From Streptomyces sp. NBC_00582 (GTDB taxonomy: Bacteria > Actinomycetota > Actinomycetes > Streptomycetales > Streptomycetaceae), in the NCBI RefSeq assembly GCF_036345155.1, contig NZ_CP107772.1:8494001-8558000 (forward strand): DNA of 64,000 bases, written 5' to 3'. The translations under genes were made by a program, and so were the position numbers. Numbering within the stretch: position 1 is the stretch's first letter; each line of letters opens with the position of its first letter. Below are positions 54,503 through 62,832 of the stretch, piece after piece. The notes beneath the pieces are model-generated. The model worked only from the letters and a program-made list of their open reading frames with translations, had not been told where the DNA came from and did not search any database.

Positions 54503-55690
54503 ATGGGATCGCAGGACGCATGGGAGCCGAACGAGCGGAGGACCACGGGCGGGACGACCGGACGGCGGGCGCTGCTCGGCGCGGCCGTGCTCGGTGCCAC
54601 CGGAAGCGTTCTCGGCCTGGCCGGCACGGCCCACGCCACCGGGGCCCGCCGCCCGGGCAGGAGCGGACTGGAGAGCCTCCCGGTGCCGACGATCATCGGT
54701 CACCGCGGCGCGAGCGGCTACCGCCCCGAGCACACCTTCGGCTCCTACCAGCTCGCCCTCGACCTGGGCGCCGACATCGTCGAGGCGGGCGACCTGGTCC
54801 CCACCAAGGACGGCCATCTGGTCTGCCGCCACGAGCCGGAGATCGGCGGCACCACGGACGTCGCCGACCACAAGGAGTTCGCCGACCGCAAGACCACCAA
54901 GGTCCTTGACGGCGTCTCCACGACCGGCTGGTTCACCGAGGACTTCACGCTCGCCGAGCTGAAGACCCTGCGCGCGATCGAACGCATCCCGGCCAACCGC
55001 CCGCACAACACGCTCTACAACGGCCGCTGGGAGATCCCCACCTTCGAGGAAGTCCTGAAGTGGCAGGACGAGCAGACCCGCAGGCGCGGCAAACAGGTCT
55101 GGATCTATCCCGAGACCAAGCACCCCACCTACTTCCGCAAGCTGGGCCTCGGCCTGGAGGAGCGGGTCGCCAAGCTACTGCACAAGCACGGCAAGGACAG
55201 GAAGCACTCGCCCGTCATCCTCCAGTCGTTCGAGCCGAGCAGTATCCAGCGCCTGAACAAGCTGGTCGACAACCCGCTGGTGGTGCTGCTGTCCGCCGCG
55301 AACACCCGCCCCTGGGACTTCGTCGAGGCCGGTGACCCGCGCACGGTCGCCGACCTGATCACCCGGAGCGGCCTGCGGGAGATCGCCGGCTACGCCCAGG
55401 GCATCGGCCCCACCCTCGACCTGGTCATCCCGAAGGACGCGAACGGCAACCTCACCACCCCCACCACCCTGGTGAAGGACGCCCACGCCGTCGGCCTGCT
55501 CCTGCACCCGTACACCATGCGCAACGAGAACCCGTTCCTGCCGGCGAACTTCCGCAAGGGCACCGACGCGGACGCGTACGGCGATGTCTTCGGCGCCTTC
55601 CGCACCTACTTCGCGACCGGCATCGACGGTGTCTTCACCGACAACGCCGACACCGGCGTCCTGGCCCGCGAGGACTTCGTCAACGGCTGA
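54503..55690 (+). CDS. glpQ1: Secreted glycerophosphodiester phosphodiesterase
   Basis: 395 residues. Tat signal with TTGRRALLGAAVLG (Arg21-Arg22) ending near AHATGA. Catalytic segment IIGHRGASGYRPEHTFGSY (His67, Arg68), GADIVEAGDLVPTKDGHLVCRH with the acidic metal ligands and His110, and a C-terminal FTDNADTG. It hydrolyses extracellular glycerophosphodiesters to glycerol-3-phosphate for phosphate supply. ATG at 54503 has AGGAGG upstream. From memory it matches S. coelicolor glpQ1 in position and is expected to be PhoP-controlled; a PHO-box-like element lies 270 nt upstream. A strong terminator follows. Confidence 0.88.
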   Translation: MGSQDAWEPNERRTTGGTTGRRALLGAAVLGATGSVLGLAGTAHATGARRPGRSGLESLPVPTIIGHRGASGYRPEHTFGSYQLALDLGADIVEAGDLVPTKDGHLVCRHEPEIGGTTDVADHKEFADRKTTKVLDGVSTTGWFTEDFTLAELKTLRAIERIPANRPHNTLYNGRWEIPTFEEVLKWQDEQTRRRGKQVWIYPETKHPTYFRKLGLGLEERVAKLLHKHGKDRKHSPVILQSFEPSSIQRLNKLVDNPLVVLLSAANTRPWDFVEAGDPRTVADLITRSGLREIAGYAQGIGPTLDLVIPKDANGNLTTPTTLVKDAHAVGLLLHPYTMRNENPFLPANFRKGTDADAYGDVFGAFRTYFATGIDGVFTDNADTGVLAREDFVNG

Positions 55691-55710
55691 GTCCCCGTTG
55701 GAGTGACATC

Positions 55711-55744
55711 CGGCCGCGCGGGCAACCAGCCGCCCGCGCGGCCG
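55711..55744 (+). terminator. Terminator after glycerophosphodiesterase gene
   Basis: Perfect 13-bp GC stem CGGCCGCGCGGGC / GCCCGCGCGGCCG (55711-55723 / 55732-55744), 8-nt loop, 20 nt after the stop and only 13 nt before the next start codon. Confidence 0.85.
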
Positions 55745-55757
55745 CATCGTCCGGCAC

Positions 55758-56264
55758 ATGACGCACGACCTGCTCACCGACCTCGGCCCCCTGCTCACCG
55801 CCGAGGCCTTTGCCGAGGCCCACGCCACGGGCACCGAACCCGGAGACCTGGAACAGGCGGTCTGGCTCCGCCTCCTGGAGCACCTCGCCACCGACGGCCC
55901 GCCGCCCGACCCCCAGAGCTGGCTGCGCCGGGCCGTGCGCGCGGAGGTCCGCCGCACCCGCCGCACGACCCGCTTCGAGCAGCCGTACGACACCGACCCG
56001 GCCGACGACCGCGACCGCGGCCCCGAGCAGCTCGCCCTCGCCGCCGCCCGCCGCCGCGCCCTGCGTGAGGCCGTGCACCGCCTGCCCGGCCGTTGCGCCC
56101 GCCTCCTGGACGCGTTCCTCTCGCCCGAGGACCCCACCTACCGGCAGATCGCGGGCGAGTTGGGTATCTCACAGGGAAGTCTCGGCCCGGAACGTTCCAG
56201 ATGTCTGGGATGTCTGAGGCGTTTGCTTGCACCGGAGGTTGCGGCCCGCCAACTGCGGGGATAG
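55758..56264 (+). CDS. Small sigma-70-like (ECF-type) RNA polymerase sigma factor
   Basis: 168 residues. Region 2-like part (about 20-75: DLEQAVWLRLLEHLATDG, SWLRRAVRAEVRRTRR) and a region 4 HTH (about 98-155: LREAVHRLPGRCARLLDAFL, PTYRQIAGELGISQGSLGPE, RSRCLGCLRRLLA). Typical of short Streptomyces sigma factors related to SigE/BldN-like ECFs, but no anti-sigma gene is adjacent. ATG at 55758 has no Shine-Dalgarno and lies 13 nt after a strong hairpin, so its promoter position is unclear. Target promoters unknown. Confidence 0.82.
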   Translation: MTHDLLTDLGPLLTAEAFAEAHATGTEPGDLEQAVWLRLLEHLATDGPPPDPQSWLRRAVRAEVRRTRRTTRFEQPYDTDPADDRDRGPEQLALAAARRRALREAVHRLPGRCARLLDAFLSPEDPTYRQIAGELGISQGSLGPERSRCLGCLRRLLAPEVAARQLRG

Positions 56265-56309
56265 GAGTGAAGGACCCAAGGCGATCAGGTGAGCGGGAGG
56301 CGTGCGCAC

Positions 56310-56807
56310 ATGGGCATGAGCGTGACCATCTCGGTGGCGACCGAGCAGGATGCCGAGCAGATCTTCGTCCTGCAGTACCTGTGTTTCCAGAGCGAAGCCG
56401 CGCTGTACGGCAACTACCGCATCGCCCCGCTCGTCCAGACCCTGGACTCGGTCAAGGAGGAACTCGCCTCCGACTGCGTCTTCGTGGCCCGGCTCGGCGA
56501 CGAGGTGGTCGGTTCGGTCCGCGGGCACGTCACCGAGGACGGCGCCGCCTCGATCGGCAAACTCTGCGTCCACCCCCGCCTCCAGGGCCACGGCATCGGC
56601 GCCCGCCTGCTGCGCGCCGCCGAGGCCGCGCTCGCCGAGGAGCGCGGCGCCAAGAAGTTCCGCCTCCATACCGGCCACCGCAGCGAGGGCAACCTCCGCC
56701 TCTACCGCCGCGTCGGCTACGAGACGGTGGGCACGGCCGAGGGCGCGGACGGAGTACCGATGATCGTCCTGGAGAAGGTGGCGGGGGAGTACGCGAAAAC
56801 GGCGTGA
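56310..56807 (+). CDS. GNAT family N-acetyltransferase
   Basis: 165 residues. Acetyl-CoA motif IGKLCVHPRLQGHGIGARLL (RLQGHGIG) with HTGHRSEGNLRLYRRVGYE near the C-terminus. ATG at 56310 has GGAGG 10 nt upstream and is preferred to GTG at 56289 and ATG at 56316. It follows the sigma factor by 45 nt and could share its transcript. Substrate unknown. Confidence 0.88.
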   Translation: MGMSVTISVATEQDAEQIFVLQYLCFQSEAALYGNYRIAPLVQTLDSVKEELASDCVFVARLGDEVVGSVRGHVTEDGAASIGKLCVHPRLQGHGIGARLLRAAEAALAEERGAKKFRLHTGHRSEGNLRLYRRVGYETVGTAEGADGVPMIVLEKVAGEYAKTA

Positions 56808-56823
56808 CGTCAGGCGCTTCGGT

Positions 56824-56873
56824 CTTTCAGGGGCGCGGGGAACCGTGCGACGAGCCACAGCGCACCGGCAGCC
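56824..56873 (+). repeat. Dispersed GGGGCGCGGGGAAC-type element, copy 7
   Basis: CTTTCAGGGGCGCGGGGAAC then CGTGCGACGAGCCACAGCGC, starting 17 nt after the acetyltransferase stop, between convergent genes. Confidence 0.85.
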
Positions 56874-56891
56874 GCCGACGCCCCTCGCCCC

Positions 56892-57311
56892 TCAGCCGAC
56901 CCGCTCCGCCCGCGCCTTCCGCAACCAGTAGAGGGCGGACAGCGGCAGCAGCACGGGAATGAACACGTACCCCATCCCGTAGTCCGACCACACGGTCGCG
57001 TCGGGGAAGGCGGACGGCTCCACCAGGGTCCATGTACCGACGACCAGCACCCCCGCCAGCTCGGCGGCGCAGCACACCTGCGCCGCCCGCCGCGCCGTCT
57101 CCCCGCCCCGCACCAGCGAGTACGTGATGAACCCGTACACCACGCCCGCGACGGCCGACAGCGCGTACGCGAGCGGCGCCCGGTCGAACTCCGTCGCGAT
57201 CTGGTACACCGACCGCGACACCGCGCCGACGACCATCACGCCGTAGAACCACACCAGCACCAGGCCGGGCCCGCCGATCAGCCGGGCCGGCTTCTCCTGA
57301 ACGGCCGTCAT
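56892..57311 (-). CDS. Four-helix integral membrane protein
   Basis: 139 residues with four predicted helices (about 14-33, 47-66, 78-98 and 110-130), including GPGLVLVWFYGVMVVGAVSR and YGMGYVFIPVLLPLSALYWL, and a short basic C-terminus RKARAERVG. It forms an operon with the three- to four-helix protein encoded 1 nt upstream. Both look like small Streptomyces integral membrane proteins of unknown role; a two-component membrane complex is possible. Confidence 0.78.
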   Translation of the reverse strand: MTAVQEKPARLIGGPGLVLVWFYGVMVVGAVSRSVYQIATEFDRAPLAYALSAVAGVVYGFITYSLVRGGETARRAAQVCCAAELAGVLVVGTWTLVEPSAFPDATVWSDYGMGYVFIPVLLPLSALYWLRKARAERVG

Positions 57312-57312
57312 C

Positions 57313-57672
57313 TCAGCCTCCCCAGATGTCGTAGAGCCGCACTTCCAGCACCGCGAGCACGACCGCCGACGCGGCGACGGTCACCGACCCCCACCGCGTC
57401 CGCTCCGACAGCGACATGAGCCCCGCCGCCGGCACGCATGCGAAAGCGCCCAGCAGATACGCCACGAAGATCGTCGTGCCCTGCGCCGGCTTCTGGCCCC
57501 AGGCCAGCAGGACGACCCCGATCACGAGCTGCGTCAGCGCCAGCACCGAGACCACGGCCATCCCCATGAAGTGCCAGTCCTTCGTCGGCTGGTCACGATG
57601 GGCCGCCCAGCCGCACCAGGCGGCGAGCAGCAGCGCGGCGACGCCGGTCACCAGCGTCAGGACATCAAGCAT
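57313..57672 (-). CDS. Small integral membrane protein
   Basis: 119 residues with four hydrophobic segments (about 1-22, 36-57, 66-88, 95-113), for example MLDVLTLVTGVAALLLAAWC and GTTIFVAYLLGAFACVPAAG. ATG at 57672. Its stop is 1 nt before the start of the next membrane protein gene, so the two are translationally coupled. Function unknown. Confidence 0.78.
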   Translation of the reverse strand: MLDVLTLVTGVAALLLAAWCGWAAHRDQPTKDWHFMGMAVVSVLALTQLVIGVVLLAWGQKPAQGTTIFVAYLLGAFACVPAAGLMSLSERTRWGSVTVAASAVVLAVLEVRLYDIWGG

Positions 57673-57766
57673 GCGGTGACCCTATTACGCCGTATGCGCC
57701 ACCCCGCGTCCGGCCCCGCGTCGGCGATGCCTGTCCACGGCCGTCCAACATGCGGACAAGCGTTTC

Positions 57767-57795
57767 TTTGTCAGTACCGTACGTCTGCTTTACTG
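57767..57795 (+). promoter_or_regulatory. Promoter of the met leader peptide
   Basis: TTGTCA (57768-57773) and TTACTG (57790-57795) with 16 nt spacing (TTTGTC/TTTACT one base earlier also fits). The start site would fall near 57802, on the leader-peptide ATG, so the mRNA is predicted to be leaderless. Confidence 0.6.
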
Positions 57796-57801
57796 ATGCA
57801 C

Positions 57802-57897
57802 ATGACCACGACGAGCAGCCGCACCCTTGCGACCGAGGCGATCCTGACGCCCGGCGTGCGCTGTATGTGTCGTATGTGTCGAATGCGCGCCTGCTAG
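57802..57897 (+). CDS. Cys/Met-rich leader peptide upstream of metNIQ
   Basis: A 31-residue ORF (33 from the ATG at 57796) starting MTTTSSRTLATEAILTPG and ending VRCMCRMCRMRAC, with four Cys and three Met among the last eleven codons. A -10 box directly upstream implies leaderless translation. It lies 147 nt before the methionine importer genes. Leaderless Cys-rich peptides that attenuate sulfur genes are established in mycobacteria; here ribosome stalling at Cys or Met codons would control metN. The following CTCCGG...CCGGAG hairpin (about 57944-57968) could be the switch. No SAM riboswitch was seen. Confidence 0.7.
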   Translation: MTTTSSRTLATEAILTPGVRCMCRMCRMRAC

Positions 57898-58044
57898 CGG
57901 GCCCCGCACCCCCCCCAGAGCCTCCGCTCCGCGCACCCGTTCTCTCCGGGAAACCCCGGCCGGAGACGTGCCGCGTCCTGAACGAACGCACCCGTGCGCC
58001 CGGGCACACCCACGCCCGCGCACTCGACAGTGACGGAAATCCAC

Positions 58045-59076
58045 GTGATCACCACCACGGCCTTGACCAAGGTCTACCGCTCGCGCGGCCGTGAGGTCAC
58101 CGCCCTCGACGGCGTCGACCTGCACGTCCGCGAAGGCGAGGTGTACGGCGTCATCGGCCAGTCCGGCGCCGGCAAGTCCTCGCTGATCCGCTGCGTCAAC
58201 CTCCTGGAGCGCCCCACCGCCGGCACGGTCACCGTCGACGGCCAGGACCTCACCGCCCTCGTCGGCCGCGGACCGCGGGCCGGCAAGGAGCTGCGGCAGG
58301 CGCGCAGCCGGATCGGCATGGTCTTCCAGCACTTCAACCTGCTGTCCTCCCGGACCGTCCAGGACAACGTGGAACTCCCGCTGGAGATCCTCGGGGTCTC
58401 CGGCAAGGAGCGCTCCCGCAAGGCGCTGGACCTGCTCGACCTGGTCGGACTCGCCGACAAGGCCACGTCCTACCCCGCCCAGCTCTCCGGCGGCCAGAAG
58501 CAGCGCGTCGGCATCGCCCGCGCCCTCGCCGGCGACCCCAAGGTGCTGCTGTCCGACGAGGCGACCAGCGCCCTCGACCCGGAGACCACCCGCTCCATCC
58601 TCCAGTTGCTGCGCGACCTGAACCGGCAGCTCGGCCTGACCGTCCTGCTCATCACCCACGAGATGGACGTGGTCAAGTCGGTCTGCGACTCCGCCGCCCT
58701 CATGCAGCGCGGCCGGATCGTGGAGTCGGGCACGGTCGGCGAACTGCTCGCCACCCCCGGCTCCGAACTGGCCGCCGCGCTCTTCCCGGTCGGCGGCGAG
58801 GCCACCGGCGAGGACCGCACCGTGGTCGACGTCACCTTCCACGGCGAGAGCGCCACCCAGCCGGTCATCTCCCAGCTCTCGCGCACCTACAACATCGACA
58901 TCTCCATCCTCGGCGCCGCCATCGACACCGTCGCCGGCCTCCAGGTCGGCCGGATGCGCATCGAACTGCCCGGCCGCTACGAGGACAACGTCGTACCGAT
59001 CGGCTTCCTGCGTGAACAGGGCCTGCGGATCGACGTCGTGGGAGAGCCGCAGCTGGTCAAGGAAGGTGCCAAGTGA
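58045..59076 (+). CDS. metN: Methionine ABC transporter ATP-binding protein
   Basis: 343 residues. Walker A GQSGAGKSS (about 43-51), Q-loop VFQHFNLL, signature LSGGQKQR and Walker B VLLSDEATSALDPET, followed by the C-terminal NIL domain (about 265-340: GLQVGRMRIELPG) that binds methionine and inhibits transport. GTG at 58045 has GGAA upstream; GTG at 58030 is an alternative. It heads the metNIQ operon and is preceded by the leader peptide. Confidence 0.95.
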   Translation: MITTTALTKVYRSRGREVTALDGVDLHVREGEVYGVIGQSGAGKSSLIRCVNLLERPTAGTVTVDGQDLTALVGRGPRAGKELRQARSRIGMVFQHFNLLSSRTVQDNVELPLEILGVSGKERSRKALDLLDLVGLADKATSYPAQLSGGQKQRVGIARALAGDPKVLLSDEATSALDPETTRSILQLLRDLNRQLGLTVLLITHEMDVVKSVCDSAALMQRGRIVESGTVGELLATPGSELAAALFPVGGEATGEDRTVVDVTFHGESATQPVISQLSRTYNIDISILGAAIDTVAGLQVGRMRIELPGRYEDNVVPIGFLREQGLRIDVVGEPQLVKEGAK

Positions 59077-59810
59077 CCTGGTCGGAGATGCAGCCCCTGC
59101 TGGAGCAGGCCTGTTGGGACACCCTCTACATGGTCGGCTGGTCCACCCTCATAGCCGTCGCCGGCGGACTCCCGCTCGGCCTCCTCCTCGTCCTCACCGA
59201 CAAGGACGGACTCCTCCAGAACGCCGTCGCCAACAAGGTGACCGGGCAGGTCGTGAACATCGCCCGCTCCATGCCGTTCATCATCCTGATGGTGGCGCTG
59301 ATGGGCTTCACCCGCACGATCACCGGGACGACCATCGGCCGCGAGGCCGCCATCGTGCCGCTCGCCATCGGCGCCGTCCCGTTCTTCGCACGCCTGGTCG
59401 AGACGGCTGTCCGCGAAGTGGACGGCGGGCTCGTCGAGGCCGTGCAGTCGATGGGCGGCACCACCTGGACCGTCGTACGCAAGGTCCTCGTGCCCGAATC
59501 CCTCCCCTCACTCATCTCCTCCACGACCACCACGGTCGTCGCCCTCATCGGCTACTCCGCCATGGCCGGCACCGTCGGCGCCGGCGGCCTCGGCGACATC
59601 GCCATCCGCTACGGCTACCAGCGCTTCGAGACCGAGCTGATGTGGATCACCGTCGCGATCCTCGCCGTCGTGATCTCCCTCATCCAGTTCGCCGGCGACT
59701 GGGCCGCCCGCTCCCTGCACCGCCGCGGCGGCCGCTCCGGCGCCGCCCCGAAGCTGCGGCTGCTCAAGACCGAGGACCCGGCCGCCGCCGAGGTGAGCAA
59801 GGCCGCATAA
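59073..59810 (+). CDS. metI: Methionine ABC transporter permease
   Basis: 245 residues with five to six helices. The permease EAA-like loop is EAVQSMGGTTWTVVRKVLVP, and NIARSMPFIILMVALMGFTR precedes it; GYSAMAGTVGAGGLGDIAIR is typical of MetI. GTG at 59073 overlaps metN by 4 nt (GTGA). Confidence 0.95.
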   Translation: MTWSEMQPLLEQACWDTLYMVGWSTLIAVAGGLPLGLLLVLTDKDGLLQNAVANKVTGQVVNIARSMPFIILMVALMGFTRTITGTTIGREAAIVPLAIGAVPFFARLVETAVREVDGGLVEAVQSMGGTTWTVVRKVLVPESLPSLISSTTTTVVALIGYSAMAGTVGAGGLGDIAIRYGYQRFETELMWITVAILAVVISLIQFAGDWAARSLHRRGGRSGAAPKLRLLKTEDPAAAEVSKAA

Positions 59811-59873
59811 GGCCTCCCCGACTCCCCGCACACCCACAGCGGGGCCGCACCACCCCTAGGAAAGGCACTTTTC

Positions 59874-60710
59874 GTGCGTAACACCGCCAAGATCACCACC
59901 GCCGTCCTCGCCGCCGGAGCCCTCACCCTCGGGCTCAGCGCCTGCGGCTCGGACAAGGACAGCGGCAGCACCGACGCGAACGCCACGCTGACCGTCGCCG
60001 CGACCCCCACGCCGCAGGGCGAGATCCTCGCCTACATCAAGGACAACCTCGCCGCGAAGGCCGGCCTCAAGCTGGAGGTCAAGGAGTTCACCGACTACGT
60101 GACCCCCAACACGGCCGTCCAGCAGGGCGAGGTCGACGCCAACTACTTCCAGCACCAGCCGTACCTCACCGACTTCAACAAGAAGAACGGCACCGACATC
60201 GTCGCCGTCCCCGGCGCGACCGTGCACCTGGAGCCGCTCGGCCTGTACTCGCAGGGCGTCAAGAAGCTCGACGACCTGAAGAAGGGCGCCACCGTCGCCC
60301 TGCCGAACGACACCACCAACGAGGCCCGCGCGCTGAAGCTGCTCGAGGCCAACGGCCTGATCGAGCTGAAGTCCGGCGCCGGCTACGACGCCACCCCCAA
60401 GGACGTCACCTCCAACCCGAGGAACCTGGAGTTCAAGGAGCTGGAGGCGGCCCAGCTGCCGCGCTCCCTCGCCGACGTCGACGCCGCGGTGATCAACGGC
60501 AACTACGCGCTGGAGGCCGACCTCAGCCCCGCCAAGGACGCCCTGGTCGCCGAGTCCCCCAAGGACAACCCGTACGCCAACTTCCTCGCCGTGAAGAAGG
60601 GCGACGAGGACGACCCGCGGATCCAGAAGCTCGCGAAGCTGCTGACCTCGGCCGAGGTGAAGAAGTTCATCGAGGACACGTACGACGGCGCCGTCGTCGC
60701 CGCGTTCTGA
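59874..60710 (+). CDS. metQ: Methionine-binding lipoprotein
   Basis: 278 residues. Lipoprotein signal with lipobox LSAC (Cys24), so the mature protein is anchored outside the membrane. NlpA-family binding fold with VAATPTPQGEILAYIKDNLA, VDANYFQHQPYLTDFNKKNG, VALPNDTTNEARAL and INGNYALEA, all characteristic of MetQ. GTG at 59874 follows AGGAAAGG. Third gene of metNIQ; a terminator follows. Confidence 0.95.
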   Translation: MRNTAKITTAVLAAGALTLGLSACGSDKDSGSTDANATLTVAATPTPQGEILAYIKDNLAAKAGLKLEVKEFTDYVTPNTAVQQGEVDANYFQHQPYLTDFNKKNGTDIVAVPGATVHLEPLGLYSQGVKKLDDLKKGATVALPNDTTNEARALKLLEANGLIELKSGAGYDATPKDVTSNPRNLEFKELEAAQLPRSLADVDAAVINGNYALEADLSPAKDALVAESPKDNPYANFLAVKKGDEDDPRIQKLAKLLTSAEVKKFIEDTYDGAVVAAF

Positions 60711-60736
60711 CCGCTCCCGCCGGTCACCTCCGCAAC

Positions 60737-60777
60737 CCACGGGGTCCGCTCCCTCACGAAGGGTGGGGACCCCGTGG
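60737..60777 (+). terminator. metNIQ terminator
   Basis: 11-bp stem CCACGGGGTCC / GGACCCCGTGG (60737-60747 / 60767-60777) with an inner CCCT/AGGG hairpin, 26 nt after the metQ stop. Confidence 0.85.
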
Positions 60778-60886
60778 TGCCGTTCAGTGCTTTCATGCTG
60801 CATGCTGGGCAGTTCAGCGGGTCCTGACGGTCCGGTAGGTACGGGACGGTCGGACACCGGGGTTTCGAAGGCTACGGAGCGGCTTC

Positions 60887-61525
60887 ATGACGAGCACCTT
60901 CCCCACCATCTCCATCAGCACGGAGCGGTTGGTGCTGCGTCCCCTCGACGAGGACGACGTGCCCGCCCTCGCCGAGATGATGAACGACGAGCAGATCGGG
61001 GCCTGGACGGACGTCCCCCAGCCCTACGGCGAACAGGCCGCCCGCCGCTGGATCACCGAGGACGCCCCCGACGACCGCACGGCAGGACGGGGCCTCGACC
61101 TCGCCGTCACCGAGTTCCTCACCCAACGGCTCGTCGGCGTCATCCGGCTCGCCAGGACCGACTGGCACGTCCGGTCCACCGAACTGTCCTACATCGTCGC
61201 CTCCTGGGCCCGCGGCGAGGGCTACGCCTCCGAGGCCGCCCTGGCCACCGCCCAGTGGCTGTTCACCGACCAGAAGTTCGAACGCATCGAGCTGCGCACG
61301 GCCGCCGACAACACCGCCTCCCAGCAGGTCGCGCAGAAGATCGGCTGTATCAGCGAAGGCGTCCTGCGAGGCGCCTGCATAGCGCGCGCCCGCGCCGAGG
61401 ACGGCAGCTGGACCGAGGTCCGCACCGACTACATCGTGTGGAGCCTGCTGCCCGAGGACATCGAGGGCGCCGCGGACCAGCTCGCCGAGGGCGCCGGCTT
61501 CACCTCGTACACCGACTGGAACTGA
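60887..61525 (+). CDS. GNAT family N-acetyltransferase (RimJ/RimL-like)
   Basis: 212 residues. TERLVLRPLDEDDVPALAEM at the start, ELSYIVASWARGEGYASEAA and NTASQQVAQKIGCISEGVLR match the RimJ/RimL acetyltransferase group, which modifies ribosomal or other protein N-termini, or small amines. ATG at 60887. It lies between the met operon terminator and the cobalamin gene, 95 nt before the latter. Confidence 0.9.
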   Translation: MTSTFPTISISTERLVLRPLDEDDVPALAEMMNDEQIGAWTDVPQPYGEQAARRWITEDAPDDRTAGRGLDLAVTEFLTQRLVGVIRLARTDWHVRSTELSYIVASWARGEGYASEAALATAQWLFTDQKFERIELRTAADNTASQQVAQKIGCISEGVLRGACIARARAEDGSWTEVRTDYIVWSLLPEDIEGAADQLAEGAGFTSYTDWN

Positions 61526-61620
61526 CTCCCCGGACGGTGATCGGGCAGCTCCCCGGCCCGCGCGACCAGGTACGCTCACGGAGCCCGCTGCCTGCGTGAA
61601 CCCCCGGGAGACTGACGACG

Positions 61621-62832
61621 ATGGCCGACCGCGTCACGGTGATCGGCTGGGACGGCTCGCCGCTGACCGCCGCGGCCCGCTCGGCACTCGGCGCCGCCAC
61701 CCTCGTGGCCGGCGCGGCCCACCACCTGGCGCTGCCCGAGATACCGCCCGCCGCCGAGCGCATCCGCCTGGGCAGCGTCTCCCTCGCCGCCCGCCGCATC
61801 GCGGGCCACCGGGGCACCGCCGTGGTCCTCGCCGACGGGGACCCGGGCTACTTCGGTGTCGTACGCACCCTGCGGGCCCCCGAGTTCGGCCTGGAGGTCG
61901 AGGTCGTCCCGGCCGTCTCCTCCGTCGCCGCCGCTTTCGCCCGCGCCGGAATGCCCTGGGACGACGCCCAGGTGGTCGTCGCCCACCGGCGCACCCTGCG
62001 CCGCGCCGTCAACGTCTGCCGCGCCCACACCAAGGTGGCCGTCCTCACCTCGCCCGGCGCCGGCCCCGCCGAGCTCGGCCTGCTCCTGGAGGGCGTCCAC
62101 CGCACCTTCGTGGTCTGCGAGGAACTCGGCACCGACCGCGAGCGGGTGAGCGTCCTCACCTCCGACAAGGCCGTCGACCACACCTGGCGCGACCCCAACG
62201 TCGTCATCGTCATCGGCGGCCCGGCGAGCGCCGGCGGCGACGGCGACTGGATCGCCGGACGCGACCCGGCCACCGGCGCGCGCGGCTGGGCCCTGCCCGC
62301 CCAGGCCTACGGCGGCGGCCTCGCCGAGGGGGAGTCGGACCTGCTGCGGGCGGCCCAACTCGCCCGGCTCGGACCCCGCGTCGGGGACCTCGTCTGGGAC
62401 ATCGGCTGCGGCAGCGGCGCCTTCGCCACCGAGGCCGCGCGCACCGGCGCGGCCGTCCTCGCCGTCGACCACGACCTCCAGGCCTGCGCCCGCACCGACG
62501 CCACCGCGCGCCGCCACGGCGTCCAGCTCCAGATCGTCCGCGGCAGGGCCCCGCACGTCCTGGAGAACCTGCCCGAACCGGACGTCGTCCGCGTCGGCGG
62601 CGGAGGAGCGGCCGTCGTCTCCGCGGTCGCCGACCGCCGCCCGCAGCGCATAGTGACCCACGCGGCGACCCGTGACGCCGCCGAACGCGTCGGCCGCGAC
62701 CTGACCGAGCACGGCTACGGCGTCGAGTGCGCCCTCGTCCAGTCCGTCCAACTCGACACGCGGCTGTGGACGGAGACCGAACGGAGCGTCGCGTTCCTGC
62801 TCAGCGGGGTTCTCCCGGACCGCCGGACGTGA
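61621..62832 (+). CDS. cobL: Precorrin-6Y C5,15-methyltransferase (CbiE/CbiT fusion)
   Basis: 403 residues. CbiE domain (about 1-200: VTVIGWDGSPLTAAARSALG, ADGDPGYFGVVR) followed by CbiT (about 220-400) with the SAM motif VWDIGCGSGAFATEAARTGA. Together they methylate C5 and C15 and decarboxylate the corrin ring in cobalamin synthesis. ATG at 61621 follows GGGAGACTGACG. The next gene may also be cobalamin-related. No B12 riboswitch is visible upstream. Confidence 0.93.
   Translation: MADRVTVIGWDGSPLTAAARSALGAATLVAGAAHHLALPEIPPAAERIRLGSVSLAARRIAGHRGTAVVLADGDPGYFGVVRTLRAPEFGLEVEVVPAVSSVAAAFARAGMPWDDAQVVVAHRRTLRRAVNVCRAHTKVAVLTSPGAGPAELGLLLEGVHRTFVVCEELGTDRERVSVLTSDKAVDHTWRDPNVVIVIGGPASAGGDGDWIAGRDPATGARGWALPAQAYGGGLAEGESDLLRAAQLARLGPRVGDLVWDIGCGSGAFATEAARTGAAVLAVDHDLQACARTDATARRHGVQLQIVRGRAPHVLENLPEPDVVRVGGGGAAVVSAVADRRPQRIVTHAATRDAAERVGRDLTEHGYGVECALVQSVQLDTRLWTETERSVAFLLSGVLPDRRT

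Noticed and set aside
57898..58044. SAM riboswitch before metN
   Set aside because: No S-box core or four-way junction is visible; the Cys/Met-rich ORF is the better-supported control element.
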